64,000 nucleotides of DNA. It comes from Hydrogenophilales bacterium (GTDB taxonomy: Bacteria > Pseudomonadota > Gammaproteobacteria > Burkholderiales > Thiobacillaceae). The stretch is from assembly GCA_016703155.1 (NCBI GenBank), contig JADJCP010000001.1, forward strand, positions 62,001 to 126,000. Direction: 5' to 3'. The position numbers and the translations under genes are program-made. This document shows positions 23,081-33,315 of this stretch, piece after piece. The notes below the pieces were generated by a model. It saw only the letters and a list, made by a program, of their open reading frames with translations, was not told the DNA's origin and ran no database searches. Every line of letters starts with the position of its first letter. Position 1 is the first letter of the stretch.

Positions 23081-23740
23081 TCAGGATTGCCGATACCAGT
23101 TCAGGACCCGATCGACCGCTTCCTGGATGGTCACCCCGGTGGTGTCCAGCAGATGCGCGTCGGCGCCCTGCTTCAGCGGCGCGGCCTGACGGCCGGCATC
23201 GCGCGCATCGCGCTCCTTGAGATCCTGCACAAGGGCGGCGAGATTAGCATCAAACCCTTTTTCGATCAACTGCTTATAACGCCTTTGCGCGCGCTCCTCG
23301 GCAGTCGCTGTGAGGAACACTTTGACGGTCGCATCCGGGAACACCACCGAGCCCATGTCGCGCCCGTCGGTGACCAGACCCGGCGCCTTGCGAAAGCCCC
23401 GCTGCAAGTCCAGCAAGGCCGCGCGCAACGCGGGTAGCGCGGCGATCTTCGAGGCGGTGCGCCCGGCGTCTTCGGTGCGAATCGCATCGCCGACCGGCGC
23501 ATCGTCGAGGAATACCTCGCCGCCTTCGAAACGCAGATTCAGCCCCTGCGCCATGCGCGCCAGGGCCGTCTCGTCATCGAGCGGCACAGCCCGCTGCCCG
23601 GCGGCATAGGCGGTGACGCGATACAACGCACCGCTATCGAGATAGGCAAAGCCCAGCGCGCGCGCCACCAAGGCCGCGACCGTTCCCTTGCCGGACGCCG
23701 ATGGGCCGTCGATGGCGATGACCGGAATCGCTGCACTCAT
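23081..23740 (-). CDS. cmk: Cytidylate kinase
   Basis: The enzyme phosphorylates CMP and dCMP. The 219-residue protein has the P-loop GPSASGKGT (residues 12-20), the LDSGALYR nucleotide-binding segment, VTDGRDMGSVVFP, and the RDARD lid. Its ATG overlaps the aroA stop by 4 nt, the usual aroA-cmk coupling. Confidence 0.96.
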   Translation of the reverse strand: MSAAIPVIAIDGPSASGKGTVAALVARALGFAYLDSGALYRVTAYAAGQRAVPLDDETALARMAQGLNLRFEGGEVFLDDAPVGDAIRTEDAGRTASKIAALPALRAALLDLQRGFRKAPGLVTDGRDMGSVVFPDATVKVFLTATAEERAQRRYKQLIEKGFDANLAALVQDLKERDARDAGRQAAPLKQGADAHLLDTTGVTIQEAVDRVLNWYRQS

Positions 23741-25026
23741 TGGGTAATCCCTCCGAAGACCTCCCAATACGTCGGAAACGTCTTCGCCGTGCATTTCGGG
23801 TCGTTGATGCGCACCGGTACGCCCGCCAGGCTGACCAGCGAGAAACACATGGCCATGCGGTGGTCGTCGTAGGTGTCGATGACGGCGTTGGGGGTCAGTT
23901 GCGCCGGCGGTGTGACCTTGATGTAGTCGGCGCCCTCTTCCACCTCGGCGCCGACCTTGCGCAGTTCGGTGGCCATGGCGGCGATGCGGTCGGTCTCCTT
24001 GACGCGCCAGGAGGCGATGTTCTTCAGTGTCGTCGTGCCATTGGCGAACAAGGCGAGGATGGCCAGGGTCATGGCGGCATCGGGGATGTGGTTGCAGTCG
24101 AGGTCGATGGCATGCAGTTTGTCAGCGCAGCCGAGGCGGCATTCGATCCAGTTCGGGCCGAAACTGAGTTCGGCGCCCATCCGCGCCAGCGCCTCGGCGA
24201 ATTTCACGTCGCCCTGGATGCTGTTGCGGCCGACGCCTTCGACGCGCACCGGGCCGTGGCCGATGGCACCGGCGGCGAGGAAGTAGGACGCCGAGGAGGC
24301 ATCGCCTTCGACTTCGATGCTGCCGGGACTCTTGTAGATGGCAGCGGGGACGACGAAACTTTCCCAGCCGTTGCGCTTCACCTCGACGCCGAAGCGTTTC
24401 ATCAGATTCAGGGTGATCTCGACATAGGGCTTGGAGATCAGCTCGCCATCGACCTTGACCGTTACTTCCCGGCCCAGGAGCGGCGCGGCGAGCAGCAGGC
24501 CGGTGAGGTACTGGCTGGAGACATTGCCCTTGACGGTGACCTCGGCCACCAGCAGCACCTGCGCCGGGGACATGCCGAGCGGCGGAAAGCCGTCCTTGCC
24601 GAGATAGGCGACTTGCGCGCCGAGTTGCCGCAGGGCGTCGACCAGATCGCCGATGGGCCGTTCGTGCATGCGCGAGACCCCCTTCAGGACATACTCGCCG
24701 CCGGCCAGGGCCGTGGCGGCGGTCAGCGAGCGGAAAGCCGTGCCGGCGTTACCCAGGAACAATTCAGCCTGCTTGACCGGGAAGGCGCCGCCCACGCCCA
24801 TCAGACGATAGTCGTCGCTGCCGTCACGACGAGTCCAGTCGACGCCCAGGGCGCGCAAGGCGTCGAGCATGACGCGGGTGTCGTCGGAATCAAGCAGCGC
24901 CTTGATTTCGGTCGCGCCTTCGGCCAGCGCGGCCAGCAGCAGGATGCGGTTGGAGATGCTCTTCGAGCCGGGCAGGCGCACCGTGCCTCGGGCGCCGCGC
25001 GCGGCGGGTAAATCCAGATAGTCCAT
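23737..25026 (-). CDS. aroA: EPSP synthase (3-phosphoshikimate 1-carboxyvinyltransferase)
   Basis: Sixth step of the shikimate pathway. The 429-residue protein has the PEP-binding LPGSKSISNR, the LFLGNAGTAFRSLTA motif and the late RVKETDRI motif. The start at 25026 is 17 nt after the tyrA stop; a longer open frame upstream lies within tyrA and is not used. Part of the serC-to-cmk cluster. Confidence 0.96.
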   Translation of the reverse strand: MDYLDLPAARGARGTVRLPGSKSISNRILLLAALAEGATEIKALLDSDDTRVMLDALRALGVDWTRRDGSDDYRLMGVGGAFPVKQAELFLGNAGTAFRSLTAATALAGGEYVLKGVSRMHERPIGDLVDALRQLGAQVAYLGKDGFPPLGMSPAQVLLVAEVTVKGNVSSQYLTGLLLAAPLLGREVTVKVDGELISKPYVEITLNLMKRFGVEVKRNGWESFVVPAAIYKSPGSIEVEGDASSASYFLAAGAIGHGPVRVEGVGRNSIQGDVKFAEALARMGAELSFGPNWIECRLGCADKLHAIDLDCNHIPDAAMTLAILALFANGTTTLKNIASWRVKETDRIAAMATELRKVGAEVEEGADYIKVTPPAQLTPNAVIDTYDDHRMAMCFSLVSLAGVPVRINDPKCTAKTFPTYWEVFGGITQ

Positions 25027-25043
25027 CGTTTTCTTCCGGTGAT

Positions 25044-25908
25044 TTATTGCGTGTTCCTGCCCCAGGCCTTGCGCGCCGTGCTGGCACGCGCGAACAGGGC
25101 TTCGAGGGCGCTGCCGTCGGCTTCGGCCAGACGCTGCCGCAACTGTTCCAGCGCCTCGATGTAGGCGGTCAATTCCTGTTGCAGCGGTTCGCGGTTGGCC
25201 AGGGCGATATCGCGCCACATCTCGGGGTGGCTGGCGGCGATTCGGGTGAAATCGCGAAAGCCGCTGCCGGCGTATTCAAAATAAAGCTCGGCGTTGTCGC
25301 GTGCCGCCAGTTCGTCGACCAGGGCGAATGCCGCCAGATGCGGCAGGTGACTGACGGCGGCGAAGACGCGATCGTGGGTTTCGGGATTCATGGTAGCGAC
25401 ACGCGCACCCGTGGCCCGCCACAGATCGGCGATGCGCTCGACAGTGGCCGCGGGATTTTCGTCCAGGGGCGTCAGGATGACCTGCCGGTTGGCATAGAGA
25501 TCGGCTCGCGCCGCCGTCACGCCGCTATGCTCCGCGCCGGCGATGGGATGCCCCGGGACAAACTGGCCGATGCGTGCCCCAAGACCGGCGCGCGGCGGCA
25601 ACGACATCCTGTTTGGTGCTGCCGGCGTCGGTCAGCAACGCATCCGGACGAAGATGCGGGGCGATGCGCGCGAAGCTATCGGCCATGGCCCCGACCGGCA
25701 GGGCCAGCAGCACGGCATCGGCGCCGGCGACAGCGGCTTCGGGCGTATCGGCGATGGCATCGATGACACCCAGCTGCAGAGCCCGGTCGAGATTCGCCCG
25801 ACCACGTCCGCAGCCGACCACATGGCGGACCGCGCCGGCCCGTTTCAGGGCCAGGGCCACGGAACCGCCGATCAGGCCGACGCCGACGATCGCCAGCCGT
25901 TCGATCAT
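25044..25908 (-). CDS. tyrA: Prephenate dehydrogenase, one frame break
   Basis: The enzyme makes 4-hydroxyphenylpyruvate for tyrosine. The N-terminal half (MIERLAIVGVGLIGGSVALAL, NAD fold, ending TDAGSTKQDVV) and the C-terminal half (GQFVPGHPIAG, ATMNPETHDRVFAAVSHLPH) lie in different frames that join near 25590, within a GCGCGC run. One extra base or two missing bases explain it, and about 287 residues result. The start overlaps the hisC stop by 4 nt. Since tyrosine synthesis is normally essential and neighbours show the same defect, a consensus error is likely. Confidence 0.88.
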
Positions 25909-27004
25909 TTGCCGAGGGCGCCCTGCAATGCGCTCAGAAAGCGCGCGTTCTGCTCGGGCAAGCCAATCGAGACGCGCAAGTAACCGTGCAACCCGTAATT
26001 GGCCACGGGCCGGACGATCACGCCGTTGCGCAGCAGCGTCTGGAACACGGCGGCGGCGTCGCCCACCTGGACGCAGACGAAGTTGCCCCAGGAAGGAATC
26101 CACGCCAGCCCAAGCGCCTTGAAGCCCTCGATCAGTTGAGCCATGCCGGCGTCGTTGACCTGTTTGGAACGCGCCAGGAAAGCCGCATCGTCGAGTGCGG
26201 CGGCGGCGGCGGTCAGTGCCAGCGAATTGACGTTGAAGGGTTGGCGTACCCGGTTGATCAGGTCGGCCATATCGGCCTGCGCCAGGGCATAGCCGACGCG
26301 CAGGCCGGCCAGGCCATACGCCTTGGAGAAGGTGCGCGTGACGATCAGGTTGGGAAATTCGGCGAGCCAGGCCACCGAGGGGGCGCGGTCGCCGGGTTCC
26401 AGAAATTCGCCGTAGGCCTCGTCGAGCACCACCGCGACATGCTCGGGTACCGCGCCCAGGAAGGCATGCAAGGCCGCCGCCGACAACAGGGTGCCGGTCG
26501 GATTGTTCGGATTGGCGATGAACACCATGCCCGTGTCGTCGCGTATCGCCGCAAGCATGGCGTCCAGATCGTGGCCATAGTCCCTGGCCGGGACTTCGAT
26601 GCCCGTGGCGCCGACCGCCTGGGTCGCCAGAGGGTAGACCGCTAAGGCGTGCTGCGCATAGATCGCCGAGGCGCCCGGCTTGAGAAAGGCGCGCGCGGCC
26701 AGTTCCAGGACATCGTTCGAACCGTTGCCCAGGACGATCTGATTGAGTGCCACGCCCAATTTGCCGGCGATGGCCATTTTCAAGGCGAAGCCGTTGCCGT
26801 CCGGATATAGGGCCAGGTCGTTCAATTCCCGCTCGATGGCCGCCCTGGCCTTGGGCGAGATACCCAGCGGGTTCTCGTTGGAAGCCAGTTTGACGATGTC
26901 GGACTCGTTCAGGCCCATCTCGCGGGCCAGCTCGAGATCGGTTTGCCCGGCTGGTAGGGGGCGATGGCGCGGATGTACGCCGGGGCGTTGGCGGTGGGTT
27001 TCAT
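25905..27004 (-). CDS. hisC: Histidinol-phosphate aminotransferase, one frame break
   Basis: A PLP transaminase for histidine synthesis which, in this aromatic cluster, may also act on phenylpyruvate or 4-hydroxyphenylpyruvate. The body shows KLASNENPLG, GNGSNDVLEL, FIANPNNPTGT, VVLDEAYGEF and TRTFSKAYGLAGLRVGY with the PLP Lys. The first 23 residues (MKPTANAPAYIRAIAPYQ onward) lie in another frame that joins near 26934 at CTCGAG; one missing base restores about 366 residues. The true ATG is at 27004. A sequencing indel is likely. Confidence 0.88.
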
Positions 27005-27079
27005 AATTGGGGCGAGGCAGTGAGGATTCCGGTTTGCGCTGACGCCTCATCCAGGCTACGGGTTTGCAGTTTCATAAAG

Positions 27080-28144
27080 TCAGAGGGCCACTGGATAGGA
27101 ACCGAGCAACTTCAGCGACAAGGCATGCTCGGCGGGCTGATGCATGGCCTCGGCCACCTTGGCGTCACGGTGGTGGCCTTCCAGGTCGATGAAGAAGACA
27201 TATTCCCAGGTACCGCTGCGCGCCGGTCGCGACTCGAGCTTGGAGAGGCCGACGCCGAGACGCGCGAAGGGCTCGATCAGGGCCATCAGCGAGCCGGGCT
27301 TGTTGCGCGCATAGACGGCAAGCGAGGTCTTGTCCTTGCCCGAGGGCGCCGCCTCGTCCTTACCCAGCACCAGGAACCGCGTGGTGTTGCTGGCGTCGTC
27401 CTCGATCTCCGGAGCAACCACCCGCAGGTCATAGTGTTGCGCGGCAATTTCGCCGGCGATGGCGGCGGCGTCGGCTTGACCGGCGGCCAGGCGCGCCGCC
27501 TCGGCGTTGCTGGCCACCGAGATGCGTTCCGCGCCAGGCAGATGTTGATTCAGCCAGCCATGACACTGAGCCAGGGACTGGGCATGGGAATAGACGACAC
27601 GAATGCCTTCCAGGGCACCCTCCCGCCGCAGCAGATTCTGGCGCACGCGCAGCATGACCTCGCCACAGATATTCAGGGGCGTGCTCAGGAGCAAATCCAG
27701 AGTCCGGTTAATGGCGCCTTCCGTGGAGTTTTCCACGGGCACGACGCCGTAATGCGCCATGCCATGATCGACCGCCTGGAAAACTTCGTCGATGCTGGCG
27801 ACCGGCATGCCCTGAGTGCTTTGTCCGAACTGCTTGACCGTGGCGGCCTCTGAAAAAGTCCCCTCCGGCCCCAGATACGCCACGGTCAGCGGCTGCTCCA
27901 GCGCACGGCAGGCGGACATGACCTCGCGGAACAGCAACTCGACGGCGCTGTTCGGCAAGGGACCGGCATTCGCACCGGTAAGCCGGCGCAACACCTGGGC
28001 TTCACGCTCCGGTCGGTAGATCGGCCCATTGTTTTTCAGGTGGCCAATCGTCTGCGCCAGCCTGGCGCGTTCGTTGATCAGCTCCAGGACGCGGTCATCG
28101 AGCGCGTCGATCCGGTCCCGGAGCTGCTTCAGTTCCGCGCTCAT
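27080..28144 (-). CDS. pheA: Bifunctional chorismate mutase / prephenate dehydratase
   Basis: The 354-residue P-protein makes phenylpyruvate. Residues 1-85 form the AroQ chorismate mutase (RDRIDALDDRVLELINERA). The dehydratase follows from LTVAYLGPEGTFSEAA with VPVENSTEGAINRTLDLL, and a C-terminal ACT domain ends it with LSKLESRPAR, the phenylalanine feedback motif. It overlaps the serA stop by 4 nt, and hisC follows after about 75 nt. Confidence 0.96.
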   Translation of the reverse strand: MSAELKQLRDRIDALDDRVLELINERARLAQTIGHLKNNGPIYRPEREAQVLRRLTGANAGPLPNSAVELLFREVMSACRALEQPLTVAYLGPEGTFSEAATVKQFGQSTQGMPVASIDEVFQAVDHGMAHYGVVPVENSTEGAINRTLDLLLSTPLNICGEVMLRVRQNLLRREGALEGIRVVYSHAQSLAQCHGWLNQHLPGAERISVASNAEAARLAAGQADAAAIAGEIAAQHYDLRVVAPEIEDDASNTTRFLVLGKDEAAPSGKDKTSLAVYARNKPGSLMALIEPFARLGVGLSKLESRPARSGTWEYVFFIDLEGHHRDAKVAEAMHQPAEHALSLKLLGSYPVAL

Positions 28145-29319
28145 GCCGCCGGCAGATAACGCACGTTCAGCACGCCTTCGATGGCGCGCAGCTTGTCGAG
28201 CAAGGCATCGGTAACCGGGCTGTCGACATCCACCAGGGTATAGGCCATATCGCCTTTCGACTTGTTGACCATGTTGTGGATATTCAACTTGGCCTCGGCC
28301 AGAGCGGTGGAAATCTGACCCACCATGTTCGGCACGTTGGCGTTGGCGATGCCCAGGCGGAATTTGCTCTCGCGCGGCAGGACGACGTTGGGGAAATTCA
28401 CCGCGTTGAGGATATTGCCGTTGTCGAGGTAGTCCGACACCTGCTCGGCGACCATCACCGCGCAGTTCTCTTCCGCTTCCTCGGTGCTGGCGCCCAGGTG
28501 CGGCAGGCAGACGACGTTCTTCTGGCCTTTGAGCACATTCGCCGGAAAGTCGCAGATATAGGCCTGTAGCTTGCCGTCCTTCATGCCGTTCAGGACGGCG
28601 GCGTTGTCGACCACGCCCTCGCGAGCGAAGTTGAGCAGCACCACGCCATCCTTCATCAGCGCGACGCGCTGGGTATTGATCAGGTTTTTCGTGGCATCGA
28701 CCAGCGGCACATGCAGGGTGATGAAGTCGGCGGCCTTCACCAGATCCTCGACGCTTTCCGCCTTGCGCACCCGGGAAGGCAGCTTCCAGGCGGCATCGAC
28801 GGTAATGCCCGGATCGAAGCCGACCACTTCCATGCCCAGCTTGATGGCCGCGTCGGCGACCAGCGAGCCGATGGCGCCCAGGCCGACGATGCCCAGGGTG
28901 CGACCCGGCAGCTCGGTGCCGACGAAGTGCTTCTTGCCGGCCTCGGTCTTCTTGTGCAGTTCCTCGTCCGTGCCGTCCAGGCCATTGACGAAGTCCATGG
29001 CGCCGCCGATGTTGCGCGCCCCCATCAGCATTCCGGCGATGACCAGTTCCTTGACCGCGTTGGAATTGGCGCCCGGCGCGTTGAACACCGGCGCGCCGCG
29101 CTCGGAGAGCTTCTTCACCGGGATGTTGTTGGTGCCCGCGCCGGCCCGGCCGATGGCCTGGACGCTGGCGGGGATGTCCATGTCGTGCATGTTGTGCGAG
29201 CGCACCAGGATGCCGTCGGGGTCGGCGACCGAGTCGCCCACCTCGTAATGCCCCGGCAGGCGCGCCAGGCCCTTGGCGGAAATCTTGTTGAGGGTCTGGA
29301 TGCGGAACGCCTTAGCCAT
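28141..29319 (-). CDS. serA: D-3-phosphoglycerate dehydrogenase
   Basis: First step of serine synthesis. The 392-residue protein has the NAD-binding LGIVGLGAIGS, LHVPLVDATKNLI, the catalytic LPHLGASTEEAEENCA and a C-terminal ACT domain (AYTLVDVDSPVTDALLDKL) for serine control. It overlaps the end of serC by 8 nt. Having serA and serC adjacent makes this a serine-aromatic operon; many relatives have serC-pheA without serA between. Confidence 0.95.
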   Translation of the reverse strand: MAKAFRIQTLNKISAKGLARLPGHYEVGDSVADPDGILVRSHNMHDMDIPASVQAIGRAGAGTNNIPVKKLSERGAPVFNAPGANSNAVKELVIAGMLMGARNIGGAMDFVNGLDGTDEELHKKTEAGKKHFVGTELPGRTLGIVGLGAIGSLVADAAIKLGMEVVGFDPGITVDAAWKLPSRVRKAESVEDLVKAADFITLHVPLVDATKNLINTQRVALMKDGVVLLNFAREGVVDNAAVLNGMKDGKLQAYICDFPANVLKGQKNVVCLPHLGASTEEAEENCAVMVAEQVSDYLDNGNILNAVNFPNVVLPRESKFRLGIANANVPNMVGQISTALAEAKLNIHNMVNKSKGDMAYTLVDVDSPVTDALLDKLRAIEGVLNVRYLPAA

Positions 29320-30395
29320 GCTTGGCCTCGAACTCTTTCATGTATTCGACCAGTTGCCTGACGCCCTCGACCGGCATGGCGTTGTAGATCGAGGCGCGCA
29401 TGCCGCCCACCGAGCGATGCCCCTTCAACTGCACCAGACCACGCGCCTTGCAGCCCTTGAGGAATTCCTCGTCGAGCGCCGCATCCTTGAGGGTGAAGGG
29501 GATGTTCATGCGCGAGCGGTTCTCCCGCGCCACCGGCGAATTGAAGAAGCTGGTGGCATCGAGATAGTCATAGAGCAGGTTGGCCTTGGTGATGTTGGTC
29601 TGTTCCATGGCGGCCAGACCGCCCTTCGCCTTGAGCAGCTTGAACACCAGGCCGGCGATGTAGATGCCATAGGTCGGCGGGGTGTTGTACATCGACTCGT
29701 TATCGCCGTGCGTCTTGTAGTCCATCATGGTCGGCGTGCCGGGCACCACCTGGCCGATCAGGTCGTCGCGGACGATGACCACGGTGACGCCGGCCGGGCC
29801 GATGTTCTTCTGGGCACCGGCATAGATGACGCCGAACTTGCTGACATCGATGGGCCGCGACAGGATGTTCGAGGACATATCGGCCACCAGCGGCACGTCG
29901 CCGGTCTCCGGGGTCCAGAAGATCTCCACGCCGCCGATGGTCTCGTTGGGCGTGTAGTGGACGTAAGCGGCATTCGGGTCGAGTTTCCAGGCATCCTGGG
30001 GGGGCGCGTAGGAGAAATTCTTGTCTTCCGACGTGGCGACGACATTGACCGCGCCGAACTTCTTGGCTTCCTTGATGGCCTTCTTCGACCACTCGCCGGT
30101 GTTCAGGTAGTCGGCGGAGGCTTTGCCGCGCAGCAGGTTCATCGGCACCATGGCGAACTGCGCTGGACGCGCCGCCCTGCAGGAACAGCACCTTGTAGCT
30201 GGCCGGGATGCCCAGCAGTTCGCGCAGATCGGCCTCGGCTTCGGCCTGAATGCCCATGTATTCCTTGCCGCGGTGCGACATCTCCATGACCGACATGCCG
30301 CAGCCCTGCCAATTGACCAACTCGTCGCGCGCCTGTTCGAGGACTTCACGCGGCAAAACCGCCGGGCCGGCACTGAAATTGTAGATGCGTTCCAT
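29312..30395 (-). CDS. serC: Phosphoserine aminotransferase, one frame break
   Basis: The PLP enzyme makes phosphoserine, and acts in pyridoxine synthesis too. The N-terminus MERIYNFSAGPAVLPREVLEQ and YKVLFLQGGAS lie in one frame; QFAMVPMNLL to the end lies in another. The join is at 30160-30170, where AGCGCAG would read AGCCAG if one base were extra, restoring QGGASSQFAM exactly as the family needs. The corrected length is 360 residues. This is the clearest single-base consensus error in the window. Confidence 0.92.
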
Positions 30396-30423
30396 GATGC
30401 TCCGTTCCTATCCTGTAGAGTGG

Positions 30424-31257
30424 TTAATGATGCATGCTTGCGGCGGACCCGGCCGGTTTGGCGCCCTTCCTGGGAGGGACATCCAGACCCTGCATCAGGT
30501 CCAGTTTGGAAATCTTCATGGGGTCGGTTTCGCCGTTGACGTTGACGATGGACAGTTTGCCCTGACCCTTGGCCAGTTCATTGCGGAAGTCGTAGACGGC
30601 GCCGACCACGGTCAGCTTGCCGCTGAGAACCGCTTCCTCGAACTTGCTCATGGCGTGCCTGACCTGGTTGTTGACGTTCAGCCTGACGCTGCCCATCCCG
30701 GCCTCGCCTCTCGGTACTTGCAGGGTATCGAGTTCGCGGCGGATCGGCGCCGATTCGGCGGAGTAATCGCCCGAGGCCGCCTTGATCGCGCCACAGGCGC
30801 TGTGACCGACGATCAATAGCACCGGTGTATGCAGGTGATGCACGCCATATTCCACCGAGCCTTCGTTGGAGCTGATCTGGTTGCCGATATTGCGCACCAT
30901 GAACAGGTCGCCGTCCGGACTGGCGTCCAGGGCATGGATATGCACGCGTGAATCGGAACAGGTGACCACGGTGGCGCGCGGGTGCTGGCCGTCGACGAAA
31001 TGGCTGAAATGCGCCGGGCCGTGACTGCGCACGAACTGGGCGTTGTCCTGGACCAGATTGCGCATGATCTCCTTGGCCGCCGGGCTCGCCTGCTTCTCGC
31101 CCAGGGTCGCGGCGTACTCGCGCAAGACCTCCTTGACGATGGCGCGAATGCGCTCGGTCTCGCCCGCGGCGGGCTCGGCGGCCGACACCCGCGAACACAT
31201 CAAACCGCTCAGGGAAAATAACGCCAACGGCAGGAAAAGCCAGAGTCGTCCCTTCAT
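30424..31257 (-). CDS. Periplasmic beta-carbonic anhydrase
   Basis: The 277-residue enzyme interconverts CO2 and bicarbonate. Zinc ligands are visible: Cys and Asp in VTCSDSRV, and His and Cys in GHSACGAI. A Sec signal peptide (residues 1-27, ending RVSAAEP) indicates export, in contrast to most cytosolic beta-class enzymes. A helical segment of about 60 residues precedes the catalytic core, and the C-terminal 20 residues are basic and proline-rich. It is transcribed toward serC and is divergent from hpnC. Confidence 0.9.
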   Translation of the reverse strand: MKGRLWLFLPLALFSLSGLMCSRVSAAEPAAGETERIRAIVKEVLREYAATLGEKQASPAAKEIMRNLVQDNAQFVRSHGPAHFSHFVDGQHPRATVVTCSDSRVHIHALDASPDGDLFMVRNIGNQISSNEGSVEYGVHHLHTPVLLIVGHSACGAIKAASGDYSAESAPIRRELDTLQVPRGEAGMGSVRLNVNNQVRHAMSKFEEAVLSGKLTVVGAVYDFRNELAKGQGKLSIVNVNGETDPMKISKLDLMQGLDVPPRKGAKPAGSAASMHH

Positions 31258-31370
31258 CGCATCCCCTTGAGCGTCAAAAGTGGGCATTTTATCGCAAAGC
31301 CGGCACTCTGACGGTGCCATGCATTTCAAGGGTAAACTAGCGCTTGTTTGACTCTCTGTCGGCAATCCCC

Positions 31371-32290
31371 ATGCCTCTAGCAAACCCGCCGGCCGGCAAT
31401 GCCCTCAACGCCGGCCACTATGAGAACTTCCCGGTCGCATCCATCGTCATGCCACGCCGACTGCGCCATCCGGTACGAGTGATCTACGCCTTCGCGCGCG
31501 CCGCCGACGACATCGCCGACGAAGGCGATGCCGTGCCGGAGGTTCGTCTGGCCGGCCTGCAATCGTTTCGCGACCGGCTCGATGCCCTGGCGCGCGGCGA
31601 GACGCTGGCGGGCGATCCGATCTTCGCGCCGCTTGGCAAGGTCATCCGCGACCACGGCCTGCCGATCCGTCTGTTTCACGACCTGCTCGATGCCTTCAGC
31701 CAGGACGTCAGCAAGACGCGCTATGCCCATCTCGGCGAGGTCATGGAGTACTGCAAGCGCTCGGCCAACCCCATCGGCCGACTGCTGCTCAAGCTCTACG
31801 GCGACGACGATGCCAAGCATCAAGCCTGGTCGGACGGCATCTGCTCGGCGCTGCAATTGATCAATTTCCTCCAGGATGTCGCCATCGACTACCGGAAAGG
31901 CCGGATCTATCTGCCCCTGGACGAGATGACCAAGTTCGGCGTCACCGAGTCACAAATCGCCGCCGGCCGGGTCGACGCCCTCTGGCAGATGTTCATGAAA
32001 GGCCAGATCGAACGCGCCCGGCGCATGCTGGCCGCTGGCGCGCCCCTGGGCAACGCGCTCAAGGGCCGCGTTGGCCTGGAGATGCGCCTGATCATCCTGG
32101 GCGGCGAACGTATCCTTGCCCAGTTGCATGAAAGCCGGGGCGACATGTTCAACCAGCGCCCGAAGCTGCGCGCCGGCGACTGGTTCTACATGTTCCGGCG
32201 CGCCCTCTTTCCCAGGCAAAAGCACAGGCCGCCAGCGCCTGCGGCACGGGAGGATGCAGCTCCGGTAGTTGCGGCACGGGGCGCCGGTGA
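31371..32290 (+). CDS. hpnC: Squalene synthase HpnC, probable frame break near the end
   Basis: The trans-prenyltransferase-like protein works with HpnD and HpnE to make squalene. Aspartate motifs DDIADEGD and QDVAIDYRKGRIYLP are clear. In the first frame no stop appears and translation would run far into hpnD. Shifting by one base near 32207 gives a stop TGA at 32288-32290 that overlaps the hpnD GTG start, the expected coupling. The restored tail would be Cys-rich (GGCSSGSCGTG). The core is certain; the exact C-terminus is inference. Confidence 0.85.
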
Positions 32291-33124
32291 CCGACCCGCA
32301 ACAATATTGCCAGGAGAAGGCCGCCGCCAGCGGCTCCAGTTTCTATTACGCCTTCCGCTTCCTGCCCGCCGAGCGGCGCCGGGCGATCACCGCGTTCTAT
32401 GCTTTCTGCCGCGAGGCCGACGACGTCGTCGACGAATGCCACGAACCGGCCATCGCCCTGGCCAAGCTGGCCTGGTGGCGCGAGGAAATCGGCCGACTCT
32501 ATGCCGGCACGCCGCAGCATCCGGTGACCCGGGCGCTCGCCGACGCCATCGGTCTCTATGATATTCCGCGCGAATCGCTGGAAGAAATCCTCGACGGCAT
32601 GGAAATGGACCTCACCCAGACCCGCTACGCCGACTTCTCGCAACTGCACCTCTACTGCCACCGCGTCGCCGGGGTGGTCGGCGAGGTCGCGGCGCGCATC
32701 TTCTGTTATAGCCAGCACGCCACGCTCGACTACGCCGCCCGACTGGGGCTGGCGTTCCAGCTCACCAACATCCTGCGCGACGTCGGCGAGGACGCCCGGC
32801 GCGGCCGGATCTACCTGCCTCAGGACGAACTCGCTCGCTTCGGCGTCAGCGCGGCCGACATCCTCGCCAGCCGCGCAACCGAAGCCTTCAGGCAACTGAT
32901 GGCCTTCCAGTACCAGCGCGCCGTCGACACCTACGACCGAGGCCATGGCCCTGTTGCCGCGACAGGATCGCAAAGCGCAGCTGCCCGGCCTGATCATGGC
33001 GGCGATCTATCGCGACCTGCTCGATGCCATCCGTGACGAGGATTTCCCGGTACTCCAGGGGCGTACCTCGCTGACGCCCCTGCGCAAGCTCTGGTTGGCC
33101 TGGCGAACCTGGTTCACGGGATGA
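32287..33124 (+). CDS. hpnD: Presqualene diphosphate synthase HpnD, one frame break
   Basis: The enzyme condenses two farnesyl diphosphates to presqualene diphosphate. Motifs SGSSFYYAFRFLPAERRRAI, DDVVDE and LRDVGEDARRGRIYLP are intact. After DTYDR the frame shifts at 32939-32941 (GAGGCC where GAGCC is expected). One extra base removed restores AMALLPRQDRKAQLPGLIMAAIYR and the normal end at 33124, 278 residues in all. The start is GTG, overlapping the hpnC stop. Confidence 0.9.
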
Positions 33125-33141
33125 GCCGTAAATCTCGTCAC

Positions 33142-33240
33142 CTCCCCCTTTGCAAAAGGGGGAATGAGGGGGATTTCTCCAGCCATCGCGTAATGCAGGC
33201 GCCGCAAAATCCCCCCCGCCCCCCTTTTTCTAAGGGGGGA
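33142..33240. repeat. About 100-bp hairpin repeat, copy 1
   Basis: The unit begins CCCCCTTTGCAAAAGGGGG, continues through ATTTCTCCAGCCATCGCGTA, and ends with the complementary-type run CCCCCTTTTTCTAAGGGGG. It is a direct copy of 33316-33414. The ends pair, so it resembles a small non-autonomous element (MITE-like). It sits just after hpnD. Confidence 0.75.
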
Positions 33241-33315
33241 AACACACACGCATTGGCCAAGGTCGGACCTACTCCAGTCGCATTGATCAGTACGTCGTAC
33301 GCTGTCGCCTATGGC

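Noticed and set aside
31344..32561. A 405-residue HpnC with a long basic C-terminus
   Set aside because: The extra residues are hpnD read in the wrong frame; family length and the stop/start overlap favour a frame break near 32207.
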